Assembly: GCA_012845835.1 (NCBI GenBank)
Contig: JABAKD010000001.1
Span: 15,067,382-15,131,381 of the forward strand
Origin: Undaria pinnatifida
Lineage: Eukaryota; Sar; Phaeophyceae; Laminariales; Alariaceae
Length of the DNA stretch: 64,000 nucleotides
Direction of reading: 5' to 3'
Shown here: one piece after another, positions 1 through 11,500 of the stretch
Position numbering within the stretch: position 1 is the stretch's first letter
Layout: each line of letters begins with the position of its first letter
The notes under the pieces: generated by a model
What the model was told of the DNA's origin: nothing
Database searches by the model: none
What the model saw: only the letters and a program-made list of their open reading frames with translations
Program-made: the position numbers and the translations under genes

Positions 1-3000
1 GTCACTGCCGTTCTACAATTTGAATATTGCGCTAACCCAGATCATGAATTTTGTTTATCGAGTTTGGCCTCCAATTTACTTCAAATCATTGCTTCGGTGA
101 AGTATAGGTTAACGCCTCAGAAATTTTGTGGTGCACTTCTACCTTATCAAATCTGACTTTTCAACCATGCTTGATCGCTACCTGATTCTACGAGCCTCAT
201 CAGCTTCCATAGAGAAGTTCGGGCCATGGCGGCTACCCGTTCGTACAAGGCGTCTACGGCTTTTCCCGGTGTGTTGCCTTTTCTCCTCTTTATGTGGATT
301 AATCGCTGTTTGACTTGATTTATTTACACTGCGCACTGCTGCTTTCGTGATGGACGATTTTCTCGAAACCTAACCGGTATTTGAAATCTGCGACAATTGC
401 TGTTCGTGTATATTGTCTTGGCACCTAACTTCTGCTTTGGGATGGACGGTTCCCTCACGACTCGTCTTCGAAAGCTGTGGTTTTCTTCCATCTTGCGTGT
501 TACGGGGTGCTCATGTTCTCCTCCCAGATATAGGGCTGTGACTCCCCTGAGTCCTATCATTCAAGAGGGAGATTGTACTAAGACGCAGAGGTGGTCCCGC
601 GCGTAGTTCAATAGTGGTTCAATTGCAATCCGCGTAATATTGGCGTCGACCTGATAGGTTTGAATCCCGCAAGGCACTCTTTCACTCGTTCTTACAATCA
701 AACAGGAAGAGAGGGAGCGTTAATTGGCGAAAATCCATGCAGATCGGCGAGCATGAAAGGCCAAAACGCAGGATTGCTGAATGCAACACACAATCAAAAT
801 AAAAGCACGCACAGGCGGGGGGGGGAAGGGAAGACACCCGCGTATGTATGAGGCTTGTCAAGAGATTTCCCCTGTAAAAACTGTTCTGAGTTGCGCCGGA
901 AAAGAAACGGTGACGTTCAATCTATAGACTCATTGTGTGCGCCTCGTATTTACAACCCCACGTTGTCCGGTAGGAGTTTGAAGCATGAGGTTCAACATTT
1001 TGGTATCTCATGCGACTCTTGAAATGCGTACGTCGACCGGAGAAGATAGCCAAGCAATGGAGCACGAAATTCACGTTGTGTACCTAGCTGCAATTGCGAA
1101 CGATTAAACAAAGTAGCCCTGGAAGACTACAGTATGTAGCATTGCTGCGTATTGTTTGCGCGACGGACCTAGATGTCGTGCTGTGGTGATGATACCATTG
1201 TACGATTGGGGTCAGATCCGTTGTTTCAGGTGGGTGGTTGGGTTGTTCAGCGCACATGGCGCTCAAGATCGCGACAATCGAAACACGTGTGCTGCAACAG
1301 CTTCGGCACCATTTCTTGGAAAAAATATTGCCTTAATGTTGGTGCCCTAATTTCCTCGAAATGCCGTTCTGCAAAAAAATACGCTTTGTGTACACCTGGG
1401 CCTCGGGATTGGTCATGATGTCGAACTTTTAGTTTCCTATAAATAAGAAGCCTTTTCTGGTTCGACGTAGCTTCTCAGTTCATGAGCATCAAAAAGATAA
1501 TTGGTCGACCGTTACCCCGTAGAATGCACCGAAACCGCCGACCAGTACAAATGCCCGAACCCGGCGGATGCAGTGCCGAACGATGCTCTTATGATGGTTC
1601 ACCTCTACCGCAGCTTCCGTCGAAGGCGGCGGACCACAACAGACGTCCGTACCGGTCGGACGTAGTGCCGAACGGTAATCTGTGTTTCAGGTTACTCGTG
1701 CTTCGGTGACCGTAGCGCGCTTTGGAAATAAAAACGGTGCCACTGACTGGGCTCCCTAACCCAGCGTCGACCGCACGTCACTTGTCACGGAAATTATGGT
1801 CAGCACGTCAGCTGTGAGTTTCCTCAATTTAGAGTCGATAATCATCTTCGAAAGCTGCGTGATACCCCGGCCGCTCGTTTTAGCAAGTGCATCCTTATTG
1901 TTTGTCGTCGGAATGTATACGTTGTGTGCCTGTAGTAGGCCATGGCATTGCTAATCCCGTTTCGATGTCATTCTGTACCAAATTCTGTGTCAAGGTGAGG
2001 CCTAATGTCCTCAATTGACAGGAAAAGAGCAGGTGCGCTGCTGCAGCATGTTATGATATTATATTATAAAAATTAAAAAAAAATGAACAGTAACTAGTTA
2101 AAAATATTACTAATGTTATATATTTGCACAATTGGTTTACTTTCTAAAAAAACTGTCCGTTCTCATTTTAGGCTCCGTTCCCATTTTTCCGAAAACTCTT
2201 GCTATCGTACCGCCCTACTATTAGTAGCATGTTTCCGGACCATGATCTGTGTTTCAGCCTCCGAGTTGAAAAATATGACGGGGATACGAAGTTGGAATGG
2301 CGTAAAGGTCATACATCCATTTTTGTCGTCGATTATTGGCCACTCAAATAACGACTAAAACCCCTGGTGATCTCACACGCAACGTCGGGTTTGGTGGCTT
2401 GTAGAACACAACGCGCTCTGTTGGGGTACACAGAGGAGTAAGAGGTGGACATATATCTAGAGAAAGGAGATTCAACCAGTGCTTAGTGCGGTAGCAGCTC
2501 TGGCGAGATACTATGAGCCGATGAAGACATATCCTTTACCAAGTACCAGTGACTAGGAATACCACACGCCCATAACGTCGCCTCGGAGGCGGTGAAGGCC
2601 TCAATGGCGTGTTCGAATAATATCACAGGCACCCACTACGAGTATATTCGACAATGCAAGGGTTCCGGGAGGGTATGAGTGGCAGACGGGTGCTACGATA
2701 GAGGTGCGCAACTTATTTCCTTCAAGGTTCCTCGATTTTGAGAGCTTAAGACCTCTCCAAAAACTGATTTGAGAGAAAACACAAGTAAGTGCTACCGGGT
2801 GAAAAATCTCATGGCCTAGGTACGCAACGAGAATCACGCAAAAATTAAAACAAAAATGGCCAATTTCCGACGACTTTGGGTTGAGGAGCTTCGCCATCCA
2901 GAATACAGGTCACATAAAAAATGCTATCTCTATCTATCGTAGCACGCGTCGTGATACGATAACTGGCATCACCGCTTCGCCATGTTTAGTCACAAGACCG

Positions 3001-3110
3001 AAGTGGTCTTTTGCCCGCGTGTTCAATACCCAGAGAACCCGAAAAGTGGAGAGCTCCAGAAGGTAGTATTTTGCTGTCGTCACCAAGGTCATTGTCGGGG
3101 AATTTGTTTT
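1..3110. other. Stretch without a recognisable gene
   Basis: No reading frame on either strand has a recognisable domain, and no tRNA or rRNA was seen. The only compositional feature is an AT-rich patch around 2050-2115. Because the fucosyltransferase-like gene first seen at 5386 lacks its N-terminal half, upstream exons may lie here or left of the window, but I could not identify any. Confidence 0.5.
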
Positions 3111-3310
3111 GCAGTGGCTCCGGGTCACTTGCGTGAATGACCTCCCTGCTCCTTTGTGTTCTCAATCTTTCGTACTGCTTTGTTTTTTCGATGTAAATCC
3201 GCAACGGAATGAAAGGTAAGCTGACGCTGGGCGAATAAAAGCTCGCCTACAGCGTTTTCGTCTGTGACGTAGAGAGTCTCTTGTTCGCATGGCGAAAACA
3301 CCGTACTTCT
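3111..3310 (+). repeat. Dispersed repeat family C, copy 1
   Basis: This stretch aligns with 12055-12240 and 18410-18560. Shared blocks are a core like GGTCACTYGCGYGAGTG followed by a CCCC-TGTTCC-like stretch, then a T-rich tract and a block like TTTCGATATGAATCCGCAATG. No coding capacity or target duplication was recognised. The part-palindromic core (ACTCGCGCGAGT) suggests a non-autonomous mobile element; that is inference. Confidence 0.5.
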
Positions 3311-4290
3311 AACGAAACTGGGAGCATCCTGCCTACCGCGGTAGTGATGGTCGTGTCCGTGTCAGCCCTATCGATAAACGCCGCGGCGTCAGCGATAGTG
3401 GAGGGGTATAGTTGGACGGGGGAAGTGGCCCGGTGTATGCTTTGACTGCAGTGATATTTCATTGTATGGACGGACGGCCGGAATTTCACCAATATATACA
3501 TATGTATTATAAAATATAATACACTCCAGACTGTAAAGGAATAGGAGGCCAACGGGTGCAAATGACCCGGAGCCACTGCAAAAGTAGGTTCCGAAACAAC
3601 ATTACACCCCTACCATAGCCCGCCTGTCAAGTTAGGACTTTAGGAACTGCTCCTGCACCTCTAGCGCGGGCTCTAGTCCTTATTGTTAGTTTGTGTCACA
3701 TCATTCCGCCGAGTGACTCCTCGCCTGGGTTGGCCATTTTTGTGAGCTGTACGAAAATCCATGCAGTACGAAAATATGCTGCTGTGCTGGACCACGAAAG
3801 TTCAATTGCGCCGCAAAAAAAAATCTCGATGCAAGCAAAATTTGCGGTTTCATTCTGTAATTGCGCCGCATTATAGCGCGCTGTGATTGGCCAGAAACCC
3901 TCCAGCAGTAGAACAAGCTCAACACAGAATATGAAGAGTTCTACCTTCTCCTCTGTAGCGGCGCGATCACAGCGGTGTCTTTGGTTTGGAAAGGAACAAC
4001 GTAGTAGAAGCAGAGATAGCACCATCTGAAAAAAAAGGATTTTTGTGGCCGGCCCAGCTCGTACCCATAAATAACTCGGTAGGGATTTCGAGTTTGACAT
4101 CGGTAGGTTTTTGATCCGTGGTGTCAATGAGAAATAAATTTAGGATGCTGTACTCGCCGAAATAGCTACCGACACAAAAAGGACTGCGGGGACATGTGCG
4201 CCCCTGCGACAAACTTGGATCACGTTGAAGTAACCGTCGATTCATCTGCCCTGGAGTCGTTCCACGTTAGCCGCCAACATCTCCTTAACG

Positions 4291-4326
4291 AAACCACCGG
4301 TTTTGAAAACCACGTGCCGGTGGTTT
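4291..4326. repeat. Perfect 10-bp inverted repeat (hairpin)
   Basis: AAACCACCGG at 4291-4300 is mirrored by CCGGTGGTTT at 4317-4326 with a 16-nt spacer. No function is assigned. Confidence 0.6.
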
Positions 4327-4539
4327 CTCCTGAAATTCGGCACGTACCCCTTGCCCCCCCCGACGTCGTGGTTCGATAGTTTCCTTCACAAAACCGGAAA
4401 ATATAAATTCTTGTAAAGGTATTGTTTTTGAATTATCTATCCTCTTGTCGAGCGGACAGGAAACGTTCGCGAAAGGAAATTGCTGATTTACGGGCGATAT
4501 ACGGTGGAATCAGTCTCTGTCACCATGTCTACAACGCAA

Positions 4540-5340
4540 TGTTTACGCCATATATACAAGGGTTGCACATGTTTCCGTGTTGCACCACATTTCAATGTTG
4601 ACACCGTATTCACACCAAGTTTAAACCATGGGGAGACTGTGTTTCCGTGTTTTAACCGTGCTTACACCATCCCTACGTAAATTCGAACATGTTTCCAGGT
4701 TACCGCTTACACCACGTGCAACATCATGTTTCCATGCTTACAGTATCCTTGTTTCGGTGATTAATCCGTGTTCTAAACTCGTTTTCACAGGGGTTCCGTC
4801 CTAAAACCTGTTTGCCATAAACGTACACACCATGTTTACACCACCATTTATTTCATGTATACGGGAGGTAGTACAATACACGCATATTAATAATCATATT
4901 TACAAATTTTCACCGTGCTTACACCAAGGTTACTCTACGTTTCCATATTTGCACCACGGTATTTCCATATTCTTACGTCAGTCATGTTTCCATCTCCAAA
5001 CAACGTATTCGCGCCACGTTTGCACCACGTTTCCCTATCCACCCAGTGATTTCCTAATTTCACCACATTTACACCAGGTGTACGTTGTGTTTCAATGTTT
5101 CCGCCATGTCGTTTCAATGTTGATGCCATGTTTGCATGTTTTGACCGTGGGTACGCCATGCGTGCACCATGTTTCCATAGTGTCACCTTAGTTACACGCA
5201 CCACTGGTTTACACCAACTTTGAACCATGGTGCCATGATGATGTGACATTTTTACGCGTTCACACTACTTTTGCACCCTATTCCCACGCCTGTCAGGACC
5301 ATCTTGGTATGTTTACAACATTCTTGAACCATATCCATGT
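4540..5340. repeat. Degenerate short-period satellite (ACACCATGTTTCCATG-type)
   Basis: About 800 bp is built from diverged copies of words such as CACCATGTTT, GTTTCCATGTTT and TTGCACCACG, recurring roughly every 10-35 bp without a constant register. It ends just before the first recognised exon of the fucosyltransferase-like gene, so it probably occupies the intron ahead of that exon. Reading frames crossing it (for example 4832-5191 +) are His/Phe-rich artefacts of the repeat and not proteins. Confidence 0.7.
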
Positions 5341-5385
5341 TCTTCCCATCCATGTGCTCTCGTCGATTGTCCTGACACGGTCCAG

Positions 5386-5553
5386 GCTATGGCGAAGTTC
5401 CTGTGGAGCTTCATTACGCCTTGGATTCTAAGGGACACGCGCACGGTGACTCATACCAGGCAGACGTTCGAAAACGCGCCGTTCATAGGGCTGCACATCC
5501 GGCGCGGGGACAAAATCGTGGGACGAGCCATTCGCTACAAGCACGAAGTCGAG
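5386..5553 (+). CDS. FUT8-like gene, exon with HIRRGD motif
   Basis: This 168-bp exon is open in phase 0 and preceded by an acceptor ending GGTCCAG. It encodes AMAKFLWSFITPWIL, then PFIGLHIRRGDKI, and ends HEVE before the donor GTAAAC. In FUT8 relatives the residues after RRGDK lead into an EYL block, which is exactly what the next exon begins with. The flanking sequence is repetitive and does not continue the similarity. Confidence 0.82.
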
Positions 5554-8500
5554 GTAAACAAACAATACGACGCGTGCCACGACAGAGGAAGCACTTATGA
5601 CCTTTGAGAACATTTTGTTGATGACGGGGCTACTTGACCTAAAATCGTCTGAAACTGCATTTCCCTGGCGTGCCCTTTGAAGCATTTTTCCACACCTAGG
5701 CCATGGGTTTGGCCATCGGGTTGAAGTTTGGATCTATCCGAAAACATGTTTGTGTGGCGAGACGTACTTAGAGCTCCCCAGGTGAAAAGCCTCAGAACAG
5801 AAATGATGAGCCTTCGATGTGGTATGTGCCCGACGATCGCACTCACGAGACAGGGGTAGGGCATTCGCGACAAAACATCTCCCGCTGATGGAGCTCCTTA
5901 CCCCTTCTGGGATCAAGGTGCAACTCCTTGAAACGCGACACTTTGCGTCCTTGTAGACCACATATAAATAGGGAGACTAAACCATCGTACAAGTATGAAG
6001 ATGCGATACTACGCGCGTGTGGTAGATCTGCTTCCGTTACGCTTCGAATTTACATAGTACATGGTAAACGGTACGTGGTACACCGGTATCCCCCACCCCA
6101 GCAGGCCGGGGTGCTTCACGTGGCAGATGGTCTCACATGCTATCGTAAACGTGTGCACCGGTTTTTCTCCTTACAAGGTTCTTGACTGGAGGCGCTCTTT
6201 AAATACCTGAGCGTGCGACCCGATGAACAAGCCCATGGCATACATATATCCAGTTTTCATCGCGCTAATAAAGAAAATGCCAAGAAGTCGTACACCTCTA
6301 TACATATATCGCAGAACGTCCTTAATGTCCTAGTATTCTTACCACTCCTCCCCTCTCAAGTCCCAAAGAGAGTGACAGAAAACTACTCAACCTACGGTAG
6401 GTTGCAAGGCAGTTGTTGGCTTTCAACGTGGTCGAACGTGGTCGCCATTGTACACCCCGGCTATGTTGGTACACACTGGCCCACGTAGTCACGTGACTAC
6501 GTGGGCCAGTAGGTAGTGCTATATAACCAACAAAATATGTGATTCAGCAGCTGAGGAATGAGCTTTAGTGGGTATAGAGGAGAGGCAAGCATCGATGATG
6601 CACGATACGAGGGAGATGAAGGCCGAGCTCATGAGGAACAACGGCCCGTCGGAGTCCAGCTGCTCTGAGGGCAGAGCTGCTGTAAGGGTCGGCCCGCGAG
6701 GGGCTGAACCCACTGCTGCGGCACGACTAATTTCTTCTGCTGGTGCTGCTAAACTGTTGGAGGCGGAGCGAGAGGATATTCAACAGAAGCAAGAGAGACG
6801 GCTTTTCGTGAGGATGCCTCGCGTAGTGTTGGAGTGACGGGACGAAGGGGAGCCGCTGTTCCTGTCGAGGTTGGCCTAGCAAGGGGTTCGCCAGATCAGC
6901 CAAGGGGGGCTGGAGAATGGGGGTCACGCCCCGGCGGTGGTTTGGGAGTAGGATATGATATGCCTCTGTCTAGACTTCTAGCTCTCAAACATGCCGCTGC
7001 TCCACAATTTGGTGGGAAAATGCCCGAGTTCATTGCCTGGACCAGAGACGCCAGGTACTACGCGAAAGGAGTGGGTTTCTTCTGCTTTTGTGTCGGATCC
7101 ATCCCAGTACGTTCCCGTAGGGAAATTGACGAAAAATTGTAGTTGTGAGAAGGGGGCACAACCGCAAAAGTGTACACATACATGCACTCGCATGGAATTT
7201 CCTATCGACGGCCCTAAATAAATAGCAAGAGCGACAAGAGAATCTTGCACAGGTGCACCTCGCCGAGAGAAGCGTGGGACACGCTTCTCGCGTTGTACGG
7301 CCCTCAAACGACAGGGGACAAATCCGACCTCTGCCGCCGCCTCGATAGTTTTCATATAGCGCCAGGGAGAAACCCTCTCGAGAAGATTCGCAGGATCGAA
7401 GATATTGCAGCAGAAATGCGCACAGCATGAATGATCCTCGATGACCACATGCTGTACACAATTTTCATCAACGCCCTGCTTGCTTAATACGAGGCGGTGG
7501 CAAGGAACCTGGCACCTCGTGACAGTATCGGCCGCGATGACATCATATCGGCTGTACATGAACTGCATCACAGATTGGCTGTAAGCAAGAAGAAGGAGTT
7601 CGACGCTGACCATGCCGGCCATGCGATGTTCGCCGGCGACGGCGGTGGTGGGAAGAGAAAAGGGGCCAGCGGCGATGCCTACGGGAAAGGGGGCCGCGGT
7701 AAATGAAAACGTGGACGTTGGGGACGGCAAGGACGCGGCGGTAAAGTCACCAACGAGTACGGTGGTGGCTAGGCCGCGGCTGCCGGCCGTGATGGCAGCA
7801 GCGTCCACGCCGCCCATGGTGGTACTCCGAGGTGAGATGCCACAGGTGTCGCAAGACGGGGCATTGGAGGGTCGATGACTCTGAGGAGCTATGCAGCCGA
7901 TGCCACGGACGGGGGCACGCTGCCAATGTCGGCACCACGTCAAACGAAGAAGCCGTGCTGGCGGCGGTGGACGACGATGCTGATGATAACACGGTCGAGG
8001 GTTCAGCTTTCAAGGCCAGAGAGACAGACGAGTGCCGTAATGTTCCGGGCCGAAAGGGGGAAGGGGAGTCAGCTTGGCAGGTAGGGCATGAGGCTTGGCG
8101 TTGCTATAGTGGAGCGTCTACTCACATGATGACTTCAGCAGATGGCATGATCATCTACAGAGAGTGCAATTTGAAACTGCGCATTGCTGACGCACGATCG
8201 AGGGATATGGTGATATTAACTTTGTCTTTCGATCCAGAAACGGTCTCGTACAAGTAGCGCTGACGAATATTGCGCACGTGCCAGACCTCCGATACTGTGT
8301 TTTTTCCTTAGCCACTCTCGTGAAGAACGGTCACACTTTTGAATTACGTTCCGCCGGGGTTGTAGTCAACCTCAAGTCTGAACGTTCGATCGTGTTTCCG
8401 TTGACCGGGAACCTGTACAGCCTTTACGGCTACCGGGTCGATTGCAGCACTAGAGGAGATGCCTGTACTGTACTCGCCCCGGGAAAACTGCCAAACAAGC

Positions 8501-11500
8501 CCGTTGTCAACATAAACGACTACCACTGCGCAGCCGGGCACTCTCACGACGCACTTCTCCGCAAGGCCGCGGAGCAGCAACGGGTGGTCGTCGAGGGAAA
8601 GCTGCTGGAGTGCAAAGGGATCTCGATGGCGAAGGGTCTCCGCCGAGGTATCAAGCAATCCACACACACACGAGCAAATAAGAAGCTCGGGAAAATGTTG
8701 GTGGATGGGAGTGGGCGTAAGGTGGTAGAGTCTCACGGGTGAACGCGGGGGAAAGCGTTACACTCTCATCGTGCGCGACGATTTTTCACGGTATACGTGG
8801 GTGTACTTAATGCGCAACAAATCGGACGCCACGGAAACGTTCGAGGAGTTCCTCTCGGGGACTCCTGCAGATGGTGTCCCTTCACAAGTGGTGACCGTCC
8901 GATCCGATGGAGACGCTGAATTTCGCTGGCGGAAGTTTGGCAACCTATGCAGATCGCGATGCATTAAGCAAGGATTCACCACAGCCGACAGTCACCAATT
9001 CAATGGGGCAGCTGAGCGCCCGCTAGGTTTGATTGAGACGGCCGCAATGGCGGGTCGAATCCAGGCTCGTGAGCTTTTTCCCGGAGCGCGATTGCCGACT
9101 GCTGACTCGTTGTGGGCTGAAGCGTTGCACTGAGCGTGCGATGCTTTGACCCGCACGGCAACGTCCGCTAGCCCCGCAAACAAGTCGCAGTACGAGATGT
9201 GGTACGGTAAAACCCCCCCCGAAGCCCGCAAGCATGTCGCCGTACGATATGTGGTACGGTTAAACACCCCCGGTAGTGCTTCTATCTTTCGTCAACCCTG
9301 GCTACTCCAAGGTGAAGAGGGACAACAAATCTCAGGTGAAAGCACTGGAGTGGGTTTAGCTGGGCCCTGCGCGTAACCACCCCCGAGACGCCGTACGAGC
9401 GCTGAGCAAACACCCTACTATGCTTATCACGCGTCATGTCACCTGGCCACGCGTGTCGCCTTCACCATCTGTACCTCCCCAGATGCATGAGTCCCTGCAC
9501 AGGACGATGGGGGGTCCAAGGCCGACGACAAGAGCACGTCAGATCGAGTTGGGGAGGGGGGTGATGGACGAGCAGGACGAAGGTCTGACTCGCCTGACCG
9601 ACCTCGACGTGACGGGGGGGGTTGATCTGCACGCGTTCTTGAGGAGAGTTCACAGGAGACACCTGCTGCCGGCGATGCTGGCGATCTGCACGCGTGCTCG
9701 CAGGAGCGCTCACAGGAAGCGCCCGTCGCCGGCGATGCTGGCGACGGAACAGCCGAGACGAGGGACTCGTATAAAGGAGGCCCGCTGGACGCCTGCTCGG
9801 TCCCGGAAGGGAGGGCCGAAACATGTATTCGTCTCATGGGGGCGCGGTGGACGCCCTCTCGGTCCGGGCAGGGAGGGCCGATAGCGACTCAAACGCATCA
9901 GCCGCTTCCGACACCGACCAAGAGAACGGCAAAGATTCCCCCGCGGTCCTACCGAGGAGAGCCGCTCACGAGCTCAGTAGCTGGGGACAGATACCCCCCA
10001 CAGTAATGGGCTGACCCGGGGTCAGAGCCAACGCCTGCAGGATGAATCTGTTCATCGTCAGCGTGAGATCGAGGACGCAATGTCTGCGGCAGTGCAAACG
10101 TGGACGGAGTTTGGGAATATACTGGCGAATGCATCCTGGACGATGGTGGACGCAATGGCCATGACGGCTGGAGGACCTGTGGCAGACGAAAATGAAGGGG
10201 AATCAAACGTGGGCCAATGGGTAGTTGTATATAACCAAGGAAGGATATGTGATCGGTTCTACTCTCACCGACTTCATATTTCCGCTTTTTTTCCGGAGAA
10301 AGCAAAAAGGAAATATCGTCTTTGCGAGCGTACCCGCTGGAGACGTAAATGGTTAAAATATTTTCCTCCTGAGTACTACGGTAGTGCGCGGCGGGGGGAG
10401 AGAGCCCCGGAGATCCCCGTTACGAAGTCGGTGAGAGTCAATTGGCGGACTCGCAAACATATCTTTTGTTGGTTATATAGACCTACCCACTAGCCCACGT
10501 AGTCACGTGACTACGTGGGCTAGTGGGTAGTTCTATATAATTAACAGGCTATGGTATTATTGACCAGTTCTTTCTCTAAAATGATTTTTTGGCTCATATT
10601 GAGACGAAGGCTATCGTTGTTCTGACCAATGCAAGGCGAGTGGCAATGTACCTGTTTGAGTTCGGTTTCCTGGTGCTCACTGAAACGTAATAGTGTATTA
10701 TACTGCACCAAATCAACATGGTAATATCCGCAACGGAGTGAGATACTGAGCCAAGCGCGCGATTGGCCTAAACTTGGTGAAACCAGTTAGGTCAACACCC
10801 ATACCGTGGTCATTGTTAGTTTGTATACCCACTCACTTGAGAAGACCCTGCTTACCAAGTACGCCAACATCGTAGGATGTGTCATGCAGCCGGATTTGAA
10901 AGCCGTAATGCGGTCACATGCTGCGAGGTAGATGTGTGCATCAAGTTTTCTCGAGGCTCCTACGAAATCCGAAGATTGCCATAACTTTCGGCCGAAACAC
11001 TGAAGGTGACAAAACGGAAATGCCACCCGATGAGCCAAATACCATGGCTTGGGTATCAAACGAACAAACGTCCTCGTCGGAACAAAATTGACGAATAAAA
11101 TAAATCCCGACGATGTTCTGTGACGGCAGGCCCGGTGTTACGAAATATTTCAAGCCTAAATATGCTGCCCCCTATGGTGGAGCGCGTAAGCGGGGGCCTC
11201 TGGCGTAGGGCTCCTTCTCCATCCTACACAAAAAGCGTATGTTGTCATTGGAGTGACGGTAAAATCTCTTGCTTAACGCAAACGACGGACCGACAGCCTT
11301 TTCCGCTTCCTGTCGCGTGCTACGTCTTCTGCCAGGAGTATTTGAAGGAGGCCATGAAGTTCGTCGACGATGAATCTAGTGGACTTTCGGTGGAAGATGT
11401 GAAAGCGATATGGGTGGCTTCAGACGATGTCGCCGTCGTACACGAGGTCCGAGAGTTAGCCGGAGCGTACTTTCCAAACGTAATCGCCGAGGACATTGTG

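Larger units (their letters stand above)
6464..10546 (+). mobile_element. Degenerate Ty1/copia retrotransposon with palindromic 69/80-bp terminal repeats
   Basis: The ends begin TGTTGG and finish AACA, and are flanked by GGCTA on both sides. Inside, on the + strand, are fragments of gag (6568-7706), nucleocapsid knuckles plus protease (7832-8257), integrase (8278-9376) and the post-integrase linker (about 9415-10014), broken by several frameshifts and stops. No reverse transcriptase or RNase H block (YVDD or SEAEY type) is present, so roughly the last third of pol is deleted. Integrase blocks match the complete copia at 32.8-39.2 kb (MAGRIQAR versus MAARIQAK, LWAEALH versus LWAEAMH, YEMWYG in both), placing both in one lineage. 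It sits wholly inside the first visible intron of the fucosyltransferase-like gene, in sense orientation. Confidence 0.85.

Noticed and set aside
604-690. tRNA-like GGTTTGAATCCC box near 657
   Set aside because: No cloverleaf with paired acceptor and T stems could be drawn.
6978-7943. 321-codon minus-strand open frame
   Set aside because: It lies antisense to the degenerate copia gag, whose plus-strand blocks are recognisable; the frame is a shadow in GC-rich sequence.
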